Below, piece by piece: positions 19,867 to 27,674 of a stretch of DNA of 64,000 nt. Every line of letters starts with the position of its first letter. The stretch's first letter is position 1. Made by a program: the position numbers and the translations under genes. The DNA lies in the NCBI RefSeq assembly GCF_034059295.1, contig NZ_CP139141.1, forward strand, positions 3,021,001-3,085,000. Reading direction: 5' to 3'. The stretch is from Pseudomonas sp. HR96. Lineage in GTDB: Bacteria > Pseudomonadota > Gammaproteobacteria > Pseudomonadales > Pseudomonadaceae. The notes below the pieces were generated by a model, which was not told the origin of the DNA, made no database searches, and saw nothing but the letters and a program-made list of their open reading frames with translations.

Positions 19867-20050
19867 CCGTGATTGAATCTCAAGCCGACCGCTTGTGGCC
19901 ATCAAGCCTGCGACGCCGACGCGCGGATTGAAATCCCACTATATGGTCACCAAAATCACATATTGAAATATAACAACATCTCCACTAAGGTTAACCCCGC
20001 ACACACCGCACCAACCATCTCGCCATAAACACATAAAAAGAGAGGTTCAC
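19867..20050 (+). promoter_or_regulatory. Promoter region of the MFS/2-hydroxyacid dehydrogenase operon with a TGGTCACCA palindrome
   Basis: An AT-rich stretch (19940-19985) upstream of the MFS gene contains tggtcacca at 19944-19952. This is a TGGT-N-ACCA type palindrome, as bound by many FadR/GntR-family repressors (family knowledge). A second AT-rich symmetric patch, atattgaaatat, follows at 19960-19971. No regulator gene is adjacent. A ribosome site agagagg lies just before the ATG. Confidence 0.35.
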
Positions 20051-21400
20051 ATGCCCCACGCCAGCCTGGACGCGGGCCTGCACGCCAGCACCCTGAAACG
20101 GCTCAACCTCAAGTTGATCCCGTTCCTGATGCTGCTGTACATGGTCGCCTACATCGACAAGTCGAATATTTCCGTGGCCGCGCTGCAGATGAATGCCGAA
20201 CTGGGGCTCACTGCGCGCATGTACGGCATCGGCGTCGGCCTGTTCTTCCTCACCTACATCCTCCTGGAGGTGCCCAGCAGCCTGATCCTGACCCGGGTCG
20301 GCGCACGGCGCTGGATCGCACGCATCATGATCACCTGGGGCATCGTTGCCGCCGGCATGAGTTTGGTGCAAAGCGCCAATCAGCTGTACGGCATGCGCCT
20401 GTTGCTCGGCGCCGCCGAGGCCGGGTTCACGCCGGGCATCATCTATTACCTGTCGCAGTGGTTCCCGCGCAGCGACCGGGCCAAGGCCATGTCGTTCTTC
20501 TACATCGGTGCGGCGCTGGCGTCGGTGATCGGCCTGCCGCTGTCGGGGGCCTTCCTGCACCTGGACGGCTATTTCGGCGTCAGCGGCTGGCGCTGGCTGT
20601 TCCTGCTCGAAGGTATTCCCGCTGTAGTGCTGGGCGTGGTGGTGCTGCGTTACCTGCCCGAATCGCCGGAGACCACGCACTGGTTGCAACCCGAGCAACG
20701 GGCCTGGCTGAGCCGCACCATCGCTGCCGAGCAGGCGGCCAGCCCGATTGCCGGGCACGCCGGCTGGCAGACCGCGTTTCGCAGCCGCCAGGTCTGGCTG
20801 TTGGCGCTGTTCTGGCTGCTGCAGGCGTTCGGCACCATCGGCATCACCCTGTTTTTGCCGTTGATCGTCAAATCCGTTTCCGGCCAGGCGTCGTTCACGG
20901 TCAGCGTGCTGTCGGCGCTGCCGTTCCTGTTCGCCTGCATCTTCATGTACTGCAACGGCCGGCACTCCGATCACAAGCGCGAACGCGGGGTGCACATGGG
21001 CGCGCCCTTGCTGCTGGCCGGCATCCTCCTGGCCTTGGCCGTGGCCAGCAGCAATGCCTGGCTGGCCTACGCGCTGCTGGTGACGGCCGTCGGCCTGAAC
21101 TGGGCGGCGACGCCGGTGTTCTGGGCCACCACCACCGAATATCTGTCGGGCGCCGCAGCCGCCGCCTCGATCGCCCTGATCAATTCCATCGCCAATATCG
21201 CCGGGCTCGGCCTGCCGCCGGTGATGGGCTGGATCAAGGATGCCACCAACAGCTACGACTATGCCTTGCTGCTGGTCGCCGCGGCCCTGCTGGTTGGCGG
21301 CGTGCTGGGCATTTATATCGCCCGCGCGCCACGGCCGGCGCCCGCCACTGCCACTTCCACTGCCACCGTACGAGGTCTCGATGAAGTCCAGGCTCCTTAA
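20051..21400 (+). CDS. MFS transporter, anion:cation symporter family
   Basis: A 449-residue 12-TM permease. The block IPFLMLLYMVAYIDKSNISVAALQMNAELGL in TM1, RLLLGAAEAGFTPGIIYYLSQWFPRSDRAKAMSFFY, and GWRWLFLLEGIPAVVLG are hallmarks of the ACS subfamily that takes up organic acids such as galactonate, glucarate, phthalate or tartrate. The exact substrate is not evident. The C-terminus overlaps the start of the downstream 2-hydroxyacid dehydrogenase by 20 bp, so the permease probably imports a hydroxy or keto acid that the dehydrogenase handles. agagagg precedes ATG 20051. Confidence 0.9.
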   Translation: MPHASLDAGLHASTLKRLNLKLIPFLMLLYMVAYIDKSNISVAALQMNAELGLTARMYGIGVGLFFLTYILLEVPSSLILTRVGARRWIARIMITWGIVAAGMSLVQSANQLYGMRLLLGAAEAGFTPGIIYYLSQWFPRSDRAKAMSFFYIGAALASVIGLPLSGAFLHLDGYFGVSGWRWLFLLEGIPAVVLGVVVLRYLPESPETTHWLQPEQRAWLSRTIAAEQAASPIAGHAGWQTAFRSRQVWLLALFWLLQAFGTIGITLFLPLIVKSVSGQASFTVSVLSALPFLFACIFMYCNGRHSDHKRERGVHMGAPLLLAGILLALAVASSNAWLAYALLVTAVGLNWAATPVFWATTTEYLSGAAAAASIALINSIANIAGLGLPPVMGWIKDATNSYDYALLLVAAALLVGGVLGIYIARAPRPAPATATSTATVRGLDEVQAP

Positions 21401-22310
21401 GATTGCCCGCTTGCCGGCCATGCTCGACGAGCAACTGCACGCTCGGTATGAGGTCGTCGAAGCCGGCGAAGACGGCAGTGGCCTGAGCGCCGCCACCGAT
21501 GACATCCGCGCCATGGTCGCCAACGGCGAGTCCAGGGTCAGCCGCGAGTTGATCGGGCGCTTGCCGGCCCTGCAGCTGATCGTGGTGTTCGGCGTCGGTT
21601 ACGACGGGGTCGACGTGCAGGCCGCGCGCGAGCGCGGCATCCAGGTCACGCACACCCCTGACGTGCTCACCGATGACGTTGCCGACCTGGCCATCACCCT
21701 GCTGCTGGGCATCGCGCGCAACACCCGCCAAGCCGACCAGTTCGCCCGCTCCGGGGCCTGGGCCAATGGGCCCTTCCCGTTCAGCCGCAAGGTCAGCGGC
21801 GCGCGCCTTGGCATCATCGGCCTGGGCCGGATTGGCGCCGCCATCGCCCGCCGCGCGGCCGGCTTCGAGATGTCCGTGGCCTATACCGGGCGGCGTCCAC
21901 AGGCGGTCGACTATCGCTACTACCCCTCGGCGCTGGAGCTGGCCGCAGCGGTGGACTTTCTGGTGGTGGCCGTGGGCGGCGGTGCCAGCACCTTTCATCT
22001 GGTCGATGCACAGGTACTCGAGGCGCTGGGCCCCGAAGGTTATCTGATCAATGTCGGGCGCGGCAGCGTGGTGGACGAAGCGGCCCTGGCCGACGCGCTG
22101 GCCCACCGGCGCCTGGCCGGCGCCGCGCTGGACGTGTTCGAGAACGAGCCGCACCCCCACCCCGGGCTGCTGGCATTGGACAACGTGCTGCTGGCCCCGC
22201 ACATGGCCAGCGCCACCTGGAGCACGCGGCGGGCCATGTCCGACCTGGTGCTGGCCAATCTGCAGGCCTGGGCCGATGGCAAGCCGCTGCCGACCCCGGT
22301 CCCTGAGTGA
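21381..22310 (+). CDS. 2-hydroxyacid dehydrogenase (glyoxylate/hydroxypyruvate reductase-like)
   Basis: A 309-residue D-isomer-specific 2-hydroxyacid dehydrogenase. It has the substrate-binding region (LQLIVVFGVGYDGVDVQAARERGIQVTHTPDVLTDDVADLAI), the dinucleotide motif LGIIGLGRIGAAIARRA, the catalytic Arg in LINVGRGSVVDEAAL, the Glu in DVFENEPHPHPGL, and the His in NVLLAPHMASATW. It reduces 2-oxo acids with NAD(P)H; substrate and cofactor preference cannot be read. ATG 21381 lies inside the end of the upstream MFS gene with gaggt before it; the frame is open further upstream but that is a shadow. It is convergent with TauE, nine bases from its end. Confidence 0.9.
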   Translation: MKSRLLKIARLPAMLDEQLHARYEVVEAGEDGSGLSAATDDIRAMVANGESRVSRELIGRLPALQLIVVFGVGYDGVDVQAARERGIQVTHTPDVLTDDVADLAITLLLGIARNTRQADQFARSGAWANGPFPFSRKVSGARLGIIGLGRIGAAIARRAAGFEMSVAYTGRRPQAVDYRYYPSALELAAAVDFLVVAVGGGASTFHLVDAQVLEALGPEGYLINVGRGSVVDEAALADALAHRRLAGAALDVFENEPHPHPGLLALDNVLLAPHMASATWSTRRAMSDLVLANLQAWADGKPLPTPVPE

Positions 22311-22319
22311 GCAACAGGC

Positions 22320-23105
22320 TCAGAACACCAGCTTGAACCCGATCAGCAACAGCATGCCTGCCAGGCACGGGCGCAGCACGCTGTCAGGCACTCGCCCGGT
22401 CAGCTGGCTGCCGATGTAGATGCCCGGCAGCGAGCCCATCAACAGCAGGCCCAGCACCGACCAGTCCATGTTGCCCATGCCCGCGTGCCCCAGCCCGGCG
22501 ACCAGGGTCAGGGGCACGGCGTGGGCGATCTCGGTACCGACCAGGCGCCGGGTCGGCAGGAACGGATAAAGGATGAACAACGCCACGGTACCCAGCGCAC
22601 CGGCGCCGATGGACGTCAAGGCGACCATCACCCCGAGCACCAGCCCGGTGACCACCGTCAAGGCGTTGAGCCGGGCGCCGCTGGGTTGATAGGTGCCGCC
22701 CGCGCGGCGGTTGGCGAAGGCCAGCAGTTGGCGCTTGAAGAACACCGCCATCGCCGTCAGCAGCAGAACGATGCCCAGGGCCTGCTTGATCACCGCGTTC
22801 ATCGCCTGGGGCGCGGTGTGCAGGCTGCTCAGGTACCAGAGGGTCAAGGCCACCGCTGGCACGCTGCCCAGGGTCAGCCAGCCGGTCACACCCCAGTCGA
22901 TATTGCGGTTGCGGCTGTGCACCCAGACACCGCCCGACTTGGTCACCGCCGCGTACAGCAGGTCGGTGCCCACCGCCGTGGCCGGATTGATGCCGAACCA
23001 CAACAGGATCGGCGTCATCAACGAGCCGCCACCCACACCGGTCATGCCGACGATGAAACCCACGACCAGACCTGCGACTACGCAACCTATACTGCCAAAT
23101 TCCAT
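22320..23105 (-). CDS. Sulfite exporter TauE/SafE family permease
   Basis: This membrane protein has about 261 residues from the ATG at 23105 (276 if the upstream in-frame ATG at 23150 is used). It has seven to eight hydrophobic segments. The N-terminal block CVVAGLVVGFIVGMTGVGGGSLMTPILLWFGINPATAVGTDLLYAAVTK and the mirrored second half (ALTSIGAGALGTVALFILYP...GTEIAHAVPLTLVAGLGH) are characteristic of TauE/SafE (PF01925). Family members move sulfonates, sulfite or organic anions; the substrate here is unknown. The shorter start fits homologues as I recall them, which begin at MEFGS. A T-N11-A type inverted repeat lies upstream at 23180-23200. Confidence 0.85.
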   Translation of the reverse strand: MEFGSIGCVVAGLVVGFIVGMTGVGGGSLMTPILLWFGINPATAVGTDLLYAAVTKSGGVWVHSRNRNIDWGVTGWLTLGSVPAVALTLWYLSSLHTAPQAMNAVIKQALGIVLLLTAMAVFFKRQLLAFANRRAGGTYQPSGARLNALTVVTGLVLGVMVALTSIGAGALGTVALFILYPFLPTRRLVGTEIAHAVPLTLVAGLGHAGMGNMDWSVLGLLLMGSLPGIYIGSQLTGRVPDSVLRPCLAGMLLLIGFKLVF

Positions 23106-23179
23106 GATGCCGCCCACTGCCAGCGCTGATAAAAAAATGCGCGGCAGCATATCGAGTTTTCGCGATGCGGCTATATATC

Positions 23180-23200
23180 GTTATGGTCTATGGTTATAAC
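23180..23200 (-). promoter_or_regulatory. Candidate LysR-type operator upstream of tauE-like gene
   Basis: The half-sites gttat and ataac are separated by exactly 11 bp, in an AT-rich stretch 30-100 bp before the TauE start. This is the T-N11-A layout favoured by LysR-type regulators. No lysR gene is adjacent, so it stays a pattern match. Confidence 0.3.
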
Positions 23201-23252
23201 TGATGAGCCTGCTATAGCTGATGCGGCCACTCGGTCCTACGGGTTTGCTGCC

Positions 23253-23666
23253 CTAAGCCGCTCCTTGCGATATCACCGGCGCATCATGGCAGACCACACA
23301 CAGCTTGTTGCCGGACGGGTCGCGGAAATAGGCGCCGTAGTAATGGGCGTGGTATTGCGGTCGCAGCCCAGGTGGGCCTTCGTCGCTGCCGCCCAGGGCG
23401 AGGGCCACGGCGTAGGCCTTGTCGACCACCTGACGATTGTTGGCCAGCAAGGCCAGCATCGCGCCGTTGCCGACGGAAGCGGGTTGCCCGTCGAAGGGCG
23501 CACAGATGACAAACAGCGGGCGCGCCACGTCCGGATCCTTCCAGCCGGCCCAAGGACGAGTCAGGTCAGTGAAGCAATTGTCCAGCCCGAGGATGCGCAT
23601 CAAGCCGCGATAGAACACCAACGCCTGGGCGAAATCATTAACGCCGATGCAGGTATGCGAAATCAT
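23253..23666 (-). CDS. VOC family protein (glyoxalase/bleomycin resistance fold)
   Basis: A 137-residue single VOC module. The N-terminus MISHTCIGVNDFAQALVFYRGLMRILGL carries the first metal-ligand His, and the C-terminal YYGAYFRDPSGNKLCVVCH has the typical F-R-D-P-x-G-N block. The family includes lyases, dioxygenases and resistance proteins, and the reaction cannot be assigned. It lies on the minus strand, 102 bp upstream of the tauE-like reading frame, with its promoter in 23667-23844, and could be cotranscribed with it. The length is normal for this group. Confidence 0.88.
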   Translation of the reverse strand: MISHTCIGVNDFAQALVFYRGLMRILGLDNCFTDLTRPWAGWKDPDVARPLFVICAPFDGQPASVGNGAMLALLANNRQVVDKAYAVALALGGSDEGPPGLRPQYHAHYYGAYFRDPSGNKLCVVCHDAPVISQGAA

Positions 23667-23844
23667 GACCGCTCCAATCCTGGGGACTTGCCCAACACTA
23701 GCAAGAAACCCGGCGAAACGGCATGGGGGAAATGGCTATTTGATAGCACATTTCGTCGGATAGTTCGCGATAACCCTTGGGGTTTCAGTCGTTTAAGTAC
23801 TAAAAACTACAGTTCGTCACGCGCGTGGAATTTCTGACGCGCAG

Positions 23845-23872
23845 AGTAATCAGCTTATTACGTATGATTACT
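23845..23872. promoter_or_regulatory. Perfect 8-bp inverted repeat before the DUF6555-like gene
   Basis: agtaatca (23845-23852) and tgattact (23865-23872) are exact complements around a 12-bp centre and end 15 bp before ATG 23888. This may be an operator, or an mRNA hairpin near the ribosome site. Confidence 0.45.
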
Positions 23873-23887
23873 ACGGCGGATGGAAAA

Positions 23888-24136
23888 ATGCCTTCAACTC
23901 AACTCTATGTGATTGATTACAGCCTGCATGGGCAACCCAAAAGCTTCGTCATCCGTGCCGACCGCATGGACAACGCCGAGGCATGGCACTGGGCAAGTTG
24001 CGACGCCGGCGTCGGCCGGATCGGGCGCAACACGAGGGAAAAAATAAAGAAGACGTCACGGCCCTGGGCGGAGCGCTTCGGCATCACCGAAGTCAGCTGG
24101 CGCGCGGCCGCGACGGTGCCTCTCGAGCACAGTTGA
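23888..24136 (+). CDS. Small conserved Pseudomonas protein (DUF6555-like)
   Basis: An 82-residue soluble protein starting MPSTQLYVIDYSLHGQPKSF, with the block DNAEAWHWASCDAGVGRIGR and a basic middle (REKIKKTSRPWAERFGITEVSW). It resembles a family of short pseudomonad proteins of unknown function that I associate with DUF6555. There is no signal peptide or TM. ATG 23888 is chosen because homology begins there; the frame is open upstream. An inverted repeat overlaps the region before the start, and a textbook terminator follows (24170-24199), so the gene is probably an independent, regulated transcript. Confidence 0.7.
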   Translation: MPSTQLYVIDYSLHGQPKSFVIRADRMDNAEAWHWASCDAGVGRIGRNTREKIKKTSRPWAERFGITEVSWRAAATVPLEHS

Positions 24137-24169
24137 AAGCTCCACCTGCAGGCATCTGTTGCAACCATG

Positions 24170-24199
24170 GCCGGGCCTCCTCAAGAGGCCCGGCTTTTT
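24170..24199 (+). terminator. Intrinsic terminator after the DUF6555-like gene
   Basis: A perfect 10-bp stem gccgggcctc/gaggcccggc with loop ctcaa is followed by ttttt. It lies 34 bp after the stop of the small gene and just before the 3' end of the convergent MFS gene. Confidence 0.9.
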
Positions 24200-24224
24200 C
24201 CTGCCGGGGTGGCGAGCGCTCCCC

Positions 24225-25691
24225 TTAGCTCGCCTGGGACAGTGGTCTGGCCACCGTCTCCAGCGACTTGCCCTCTGCTGCCACCCCCCACACGCCCTGC
24301 ACAACAGCCGCCAGCACCATCAGCCCAGCGCCGATCAGGTAGCCGATGAACACATTGCTGCGGTCGTGGCTCTCGATCAAGGCGCCGAACAGGCTCGGCC
24401 CGACAATGCCACCCAAGCCGGTCCCAAACGCATAGAACACCGCGATGGCCAGGGCGCGGATCTCCAAGGGGAAGGTCTCTGCCACCGTCAAATACGCGGA
24501 GCTGGCCGCCGCCGAGGCGAAGAAGAAAATCACCATCCAGGCGAGGGTCTGCTGGGTGGCATCGAGCAGCTGTTGCTGGAACAGATAGCCGCTGACGGCC
24601 AGCAGCACCCCCGAGATGGCATAGGTCGAGCTGATCATCACCCGCCTGCCCACCACGTCGAACAGGCGCCCAAGCAGCAATGGCCCGCAGAAGTTGCCCA
24701 GCGCGAACGGCAGCACGTACCAGCCGATATGATCGGCGGGCACGCCATAGAAGTCGGTGAGCACCAAGGCGTAGGTAAAGAAGATCGCGTTGTAGAAAAA
24801 CGCCTGGGCGGTCAACAGGGTCAGGCCCACCAGGGCCCGCTGGCGGTGCAGCACGAACAATGTCTTGAACACCTCGCCCAGCGGCGTGTGGTCGCGCGCG
24901 TGCAGGCGCAGCGGTTTCTCGGTCACCGGCGGCAGCTGCGCCTGGTGCTCGAGAAAACGCTGTTCGATACCTTCGACGATGCGCGCGGCCTCTTCCGGCT
25001 GATTATGGATCATCAGCCAGCGCGGGCTCTCCGGCACCCACAGGCGCAGGATCATGATCAATAGCCCCAGGACCGCGCCGATGCCGAAGCACAGCCTCCA
25101 GCCCAGGTCGCCGCCGACCCACTGCGGGTCGAGCAGCACGATCGAACCGCCAGCACCCAGCGCTGCGCCTATCCAGAAGGTGCCATTGATGGTCAGGTCG
25201 ACCCAGCCGCGAAAGCGCGCCGGGGTAAATTCCTGGATGGTCGAATTGATCGCCGTGTACTCGCCGCCGATGCCGGCGCCGGTAAGAAAGCGGAACAGCA
25301 GAAAGCTCCAGAGATTCCAGGAGAAGGCCGTCAGCGCGGTCGCCCCCACATAGACGAACAAGGTGATGAAAAACAGCTTGCGCCGCCCCAGTCGGTCGGT
25401 CAGCCAGCCGAAGAACAGCGCGCCCAGCACCGCACCGCAGATGTAGGCGCCGCCGGCCAGGCCGATGTCACTGTTGTTCAAGTGCAGGGCCGGGCTGGCC
25501 TTCAGGGCGCCGGAGACCGACCCGGCCAGGGTCACTTCCAGGCCATCGAGCAGCCAGGTGATGCCCAGGGCAAACACCAGCAGGGTATGAAAGCGCCCCC
25601 AGGGCAGGCGGTCGAGCCGCGCCGGCAGGTCGGTTTCGTAGATGCGCTCGTCCGAGTCCGCTTTAGTCGTGTCAAGCGCCGCAGTCGCCAT
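24225..25691 (-). CDS. MFS transporter (sugar/aromatic acid porter type)
   Basis: A 488-residue 12-TM transporter. Motifs include GITWLLDGLEVTLAG in TM1, FFGWLTDRLGRRKLFF (motif A between TM2 and TM3), FLTGAGIGGEYTAINSTIQEFTPARFRG, and WVPESPRWLM with a large cytosolic loop. The AEFTPARFRG-like and PESPRWL blocks place it near the sugar porter/SV2-like and aromatic acid:H+ symporter branches; the substrate is unresolved. It is on the minus strand with the convergent terminator at 24170-24199 beyond its end, and is divergent from the DoxX gene. ATG 25691 precedes a soluble 30-residue N-tail. Confidence 0.88.
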   Translation of the reverse strand: MATAALDTTKADSDERIYETDLPARLDRLPWGRFHTLLVFALGITWLLDGLEVTLAGSVSGALKASPALHLNNSDIGLAGGAYICGAVLGALFFGWLTDRLGRRKLFFITLFVYVGATALTAFSWNLWSFLLFRFLTGAGIGGEYTAINSTIQEFTPARFRGWVDLTINGTFWIGAALGAGGSIVLLDPQWVGGDLGWRLCFGIGAVLGLLIMILRLWVPESPRWLMIHNQPEEAARIVEGIEQRFLEHQAQLPPVTEKPLRLHARDHTPLGEVFKTLFVLHRQRALVGLTLLTAQAFFYNAIFFTYALVLTDFYGVPADHIGWYVLPFALGNFCGPLLLGRLFDVVGRRVMISSTYAISGVLLAVSGYLFQQQLLDATQQTLAWMVIFFFASAAASSAYLTVAETFPLEIRALAIAVFYAFGTGLGGIVGPSLFGALIESHDRSNVFIGYLIGAGLMVLAAVVQGVWGVAAEGKSLETVARPLSQAS

Positions 25692-25825
25692 GTCGATTCC
25701 TTGTTATTGTGCAGAGATCAGGGAGTCGATCGCCTGCAAGGCCCTGTCTGGCGTGAGAGTGACCCCTGGGCAATGGAGTTCAAACCCTGGCTGCCCTTAA
25801 CCGTTTCACCCGCACGCGCAACGTT

Positions 25826-26209
25826 TTGCGCCTGGCCCTGGCGGCGATCTACTTGACTGCGGGCTTCTTCCATCTGTACGCCACCGCAGGCTTCGTCGCC
25901 ATTGTCCCGGGCTGGGTGCCCTGGCCACACAGCGTGGTGATCGTCACCGGCATCTGCGAAGGGTTCGGCGCCCTGGGTCTGTTGCTGCCGCGTTGGCGGC
26001 GGCTGGCCGCCCTGCTGCTGGCGCTGTACGCGGTGTGCGTGTTCCCGGCCAACCTCAAGCACGCCTTCGAGCACGTGGCGCTCAACGGCCATGTGCTGGG
26101 CTGGGGCTACCACCTGCCGCGCCTGCTGCTGCAACCGGTGCTGGTGTGGTGGCCGCTGTTCTGCACTGGGGGGATCGACTGGCCGGCTCGTCGCGATGTG
26201 CCTGGCTGA
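25826..26209 (+). CDS. DoxX family membrane protein
   Basis: This protein has 127 residues from TTG 25826 and four hydrophobic helices (LALAAIYLTAGFFHLY, VVIVTGICEGFGALGLLL, LAALLLALYAVCVFPANLKHAFE, LLLQPVLVWWPLF). The AGFFHL and CVFPANLKHAFEHVALNG blocks are typical of small DoxX/DoxD-like proteins. The function is unknown; relatives are linked to redox or thiosulfate metabolism. The start is uncertain: coding-like sequence (NRFTRTRNVL) extends upstream to about 25796 without an ATG or GTG in frame, and the ATG at 25773 is in another frame. Either TTG is used, or the start codon or frame has been damaged. Confidence 0.75.
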   Translation: MRLALAAIYLTAGFFHLYATAGFVAIVPGWVPWPHSVVIVTGICEGFGALGLLLPRWRRLAALLLALYAVCVFPANLKHAFEHVALNGHVLGWGYHLPRLLLQPVLVWWPLFCTGGIDWPARRDVPG

Positions 26210-26245
26210 GGTATCCTGCCGGTTTGACCACTGCTCTGGAGCACC

Positions 26246-26497
26246 ATGAAAGACCAACTGCGCGCCGAACCCGATCGCGATCTGGACCTCGATCACCTGG
26301 ACCTGCACGACGACCGTGGCCTGCGCCCGGGCCTGCGGCACAAACCGCGCAGCGCCAACTGGCTGGCCTGGCAGATTGCCCTGGGCATCGTCGTCGGCGG
26401 CAGTGCGCTGTGGGTGCTGGGCGCTTTGGTGTCGCTGGTGACCGCCAAGCTGATGCTGGGTGACCTGCAGATCAGCGTCCCGGGGCTGACCCACTGA
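26246..26497 (+). CDS. Small single-TM protein of unknown function
   Basis: An 83-residue protein with a charged Asp/Arg-rich N-terminus (RAEPDRDLDLDHLDLHDDRG) and one TM segment near residues 41-67 (LAWQIALGIVVGGSALWVLGALVSLV). It starts 36 bp after the DoxX gene, with ggagc 9 bases before ATG 26246, and is probably cotranscribed with it. No family is recognised. Codon use matches its neighbours, so it is likely a real gene. Confidence 0.6.
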   Translation: MKDQLRAEPDRDLDLDHLDLHDDRGLRPGLRHKPRSANWLAWQIALGIVVGGSALWVLGALVSLVTAKLMLGDLQISVPGLTH

Positions 26498-26759
26498 CAG
26501 CGCGAATGGCGAGGGCATCACTTCGGTGGCCGGGTTGGATCCTCCTCCGGGGTCGCGGCCAATGGCCGAGCAAGGCTGGCGTACGGTGTTGCTGCGCTCG
26601 CCAGCTTTGCCGGCTCCTACGCGACCTGAAGGCGTCGTATTGATATAACGTTATTCCAGCAAGATATTTATAGTTTCATTTTTATACCGATAGACTCTTT
26701 CACGATAAGGCGCAGCTTTTTCAGGCTGCTTTAGCTTGATCCCCATCCCGGTAGCGAAA
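26498..26759 (+). promoter_or_regulatory. Upstream region of the ehu-like ABC operon with a REP half-element and AT-rich promoter
   Basis: A REP core tcgccagctttgccggctcc lies at 26598-26623 (single copy). From 26636 the DNA becomes AT-rich: a perfect 10-bp palindrome ataacgttat at 26645-26654, then atatttatag and tttttatacc before the substrate-binding protein gene. AT-rich tracts like this are seen before transporter genes under sulfur or nitrogen control in pseudomonads, but I cannot assign a regulator. Confidence 0.4.
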
Positions 26760-27635
26760 ATGAACCTGACCCGCAAATCCCCGCTTGCCGCGCTGCTTGC
26801 CGGCGCTGTGTTGTTTGGCACGCTGTCGAGCGTATCGGCGATGGCTGCCGGGTTGCTGGAAAAGGGCCGCAGCAGCGGCCTGACCGCCGGCATCGCCAAC
26901 GAGCAGCCCTATGCCTACGTCGGCACCGACGGCAAGATCACCGGTGCCAATTACGAAGTGCTGATGGCCGTCCTTGCACCGTTGGGCATCACCAAGGTCG
27001 AGACGCCGATCAGCGACTTCGGTTCGCTGGTGCCAGGCCTGGCAGCCAAGCGTTTCGATCTGATCGGCGCGGGGCTGTTCATCACCCCGGCGCGCTGCAA
27101 GGTGATCGCCTACTCCAACCCGGTGACCCGCTCCGGCGGCGCTTTCGTGGTCAAGGCTGGCAACCCGCTCAAGCTGCACAGCCTCAAGGACGTCGCGGCC
27201 AACGGCAAGGCCCGCCTGGCCACCCAACCGGGTTCCAATCAGGTCCAGGAAGCCAAGGCCAGTGGCATCAGCGACGGCAATGTGTCGCTGTTCGACAAGG
27301 ACACCGAAGCGCTCGCGGCCCTGCAGGCCGGGCGCGTCGACGTGGTGTACTTCCCCGACGCCGAGGTCATCGGCCTCTTGAAGAAAGCCAATGACCCGGC
27401 GCTTGAGCGCGCCCTGCCGTTCGAGCAGATTCCCGATGCCAATGGCCAGCCCAGCTGGAACTACCACGCCTACGGCCTGCCGAAGAACGATCCGGCCTTC
27501 ATCCAGGCCTTCAACGAGCAACTGGCCAAGCTGCGCGCCTCCGGCCAGTTGCTGCAGATCCTGCAGAAATACGGCTACACCGAGAACGAACTGCCGGCCA
27601 CCGACGTGACGGCCGAACAACGCTGCAGCCTCTAA
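26760..27635 (+). CDS. ehuB: ABC importer substrate-binding protein, ectoine/hydroxyectoine (EhuB) type
   Basis: A 291-residue periplasmic solute-binding protein (SBP family 3). The signal peptide is at residues about 1-29 (MNLTRKSPLAALLAGAVLFG...VSAMAAG). The mature domain has GIANEQPYAYVGTDGKITGANYEV, FGSLVPGLAAKRFDLIGAGLFITPARCKVIAYSNPV and LATQPGSNQVQ. The FGSLIPGL...ITPARC pattern follows EhuB proteins that bind ectoines. A relative binding another polar amino acid is possible, since no ectoine catabolism genes are here. ATG 26760 is chosen for its normal signal peptide; TTG 26736 in frame is unlikely. It is first of four codirectional transporter genes. Confidence 0.8.
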   Translation: MNLTRKSPLAALLAGAVLFGTLSSVSAMAAGLLEKGRSSGLTAGIANEQPYAYVGTDGKITGANYEVLMAVLAPLGITKVETPISDFGSLVPGLAAKRFDLIGAGLFITPARCKVIAYSNPVTRSGGAFVVKAGNPLKLHSLKDVAANGKARLATQPGSNQVQEAKASGISDGNVSLFDKDTEALAALQAGRVDVVYFPDAEVIGLLKKANDPALERALPFEQIPDANGQPSWNYHAYGLPKNDPAFIQAFNEQLAKLRASGQLLQILQKYGYTENELPATDVTAEQRCSL

Positions 27636-27674
27636 GCACGCAAAAGCGACCTCAAACCCACACGAGTACAGGTC

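Noticed and set aside
24159..25064. Plus-strand frame of 301 codons opposite the MFS gene
   Set aside because: Composition is Gln/His/Arg-rich, with no motif; the minus strand encodes a clear 12-TM transporter.
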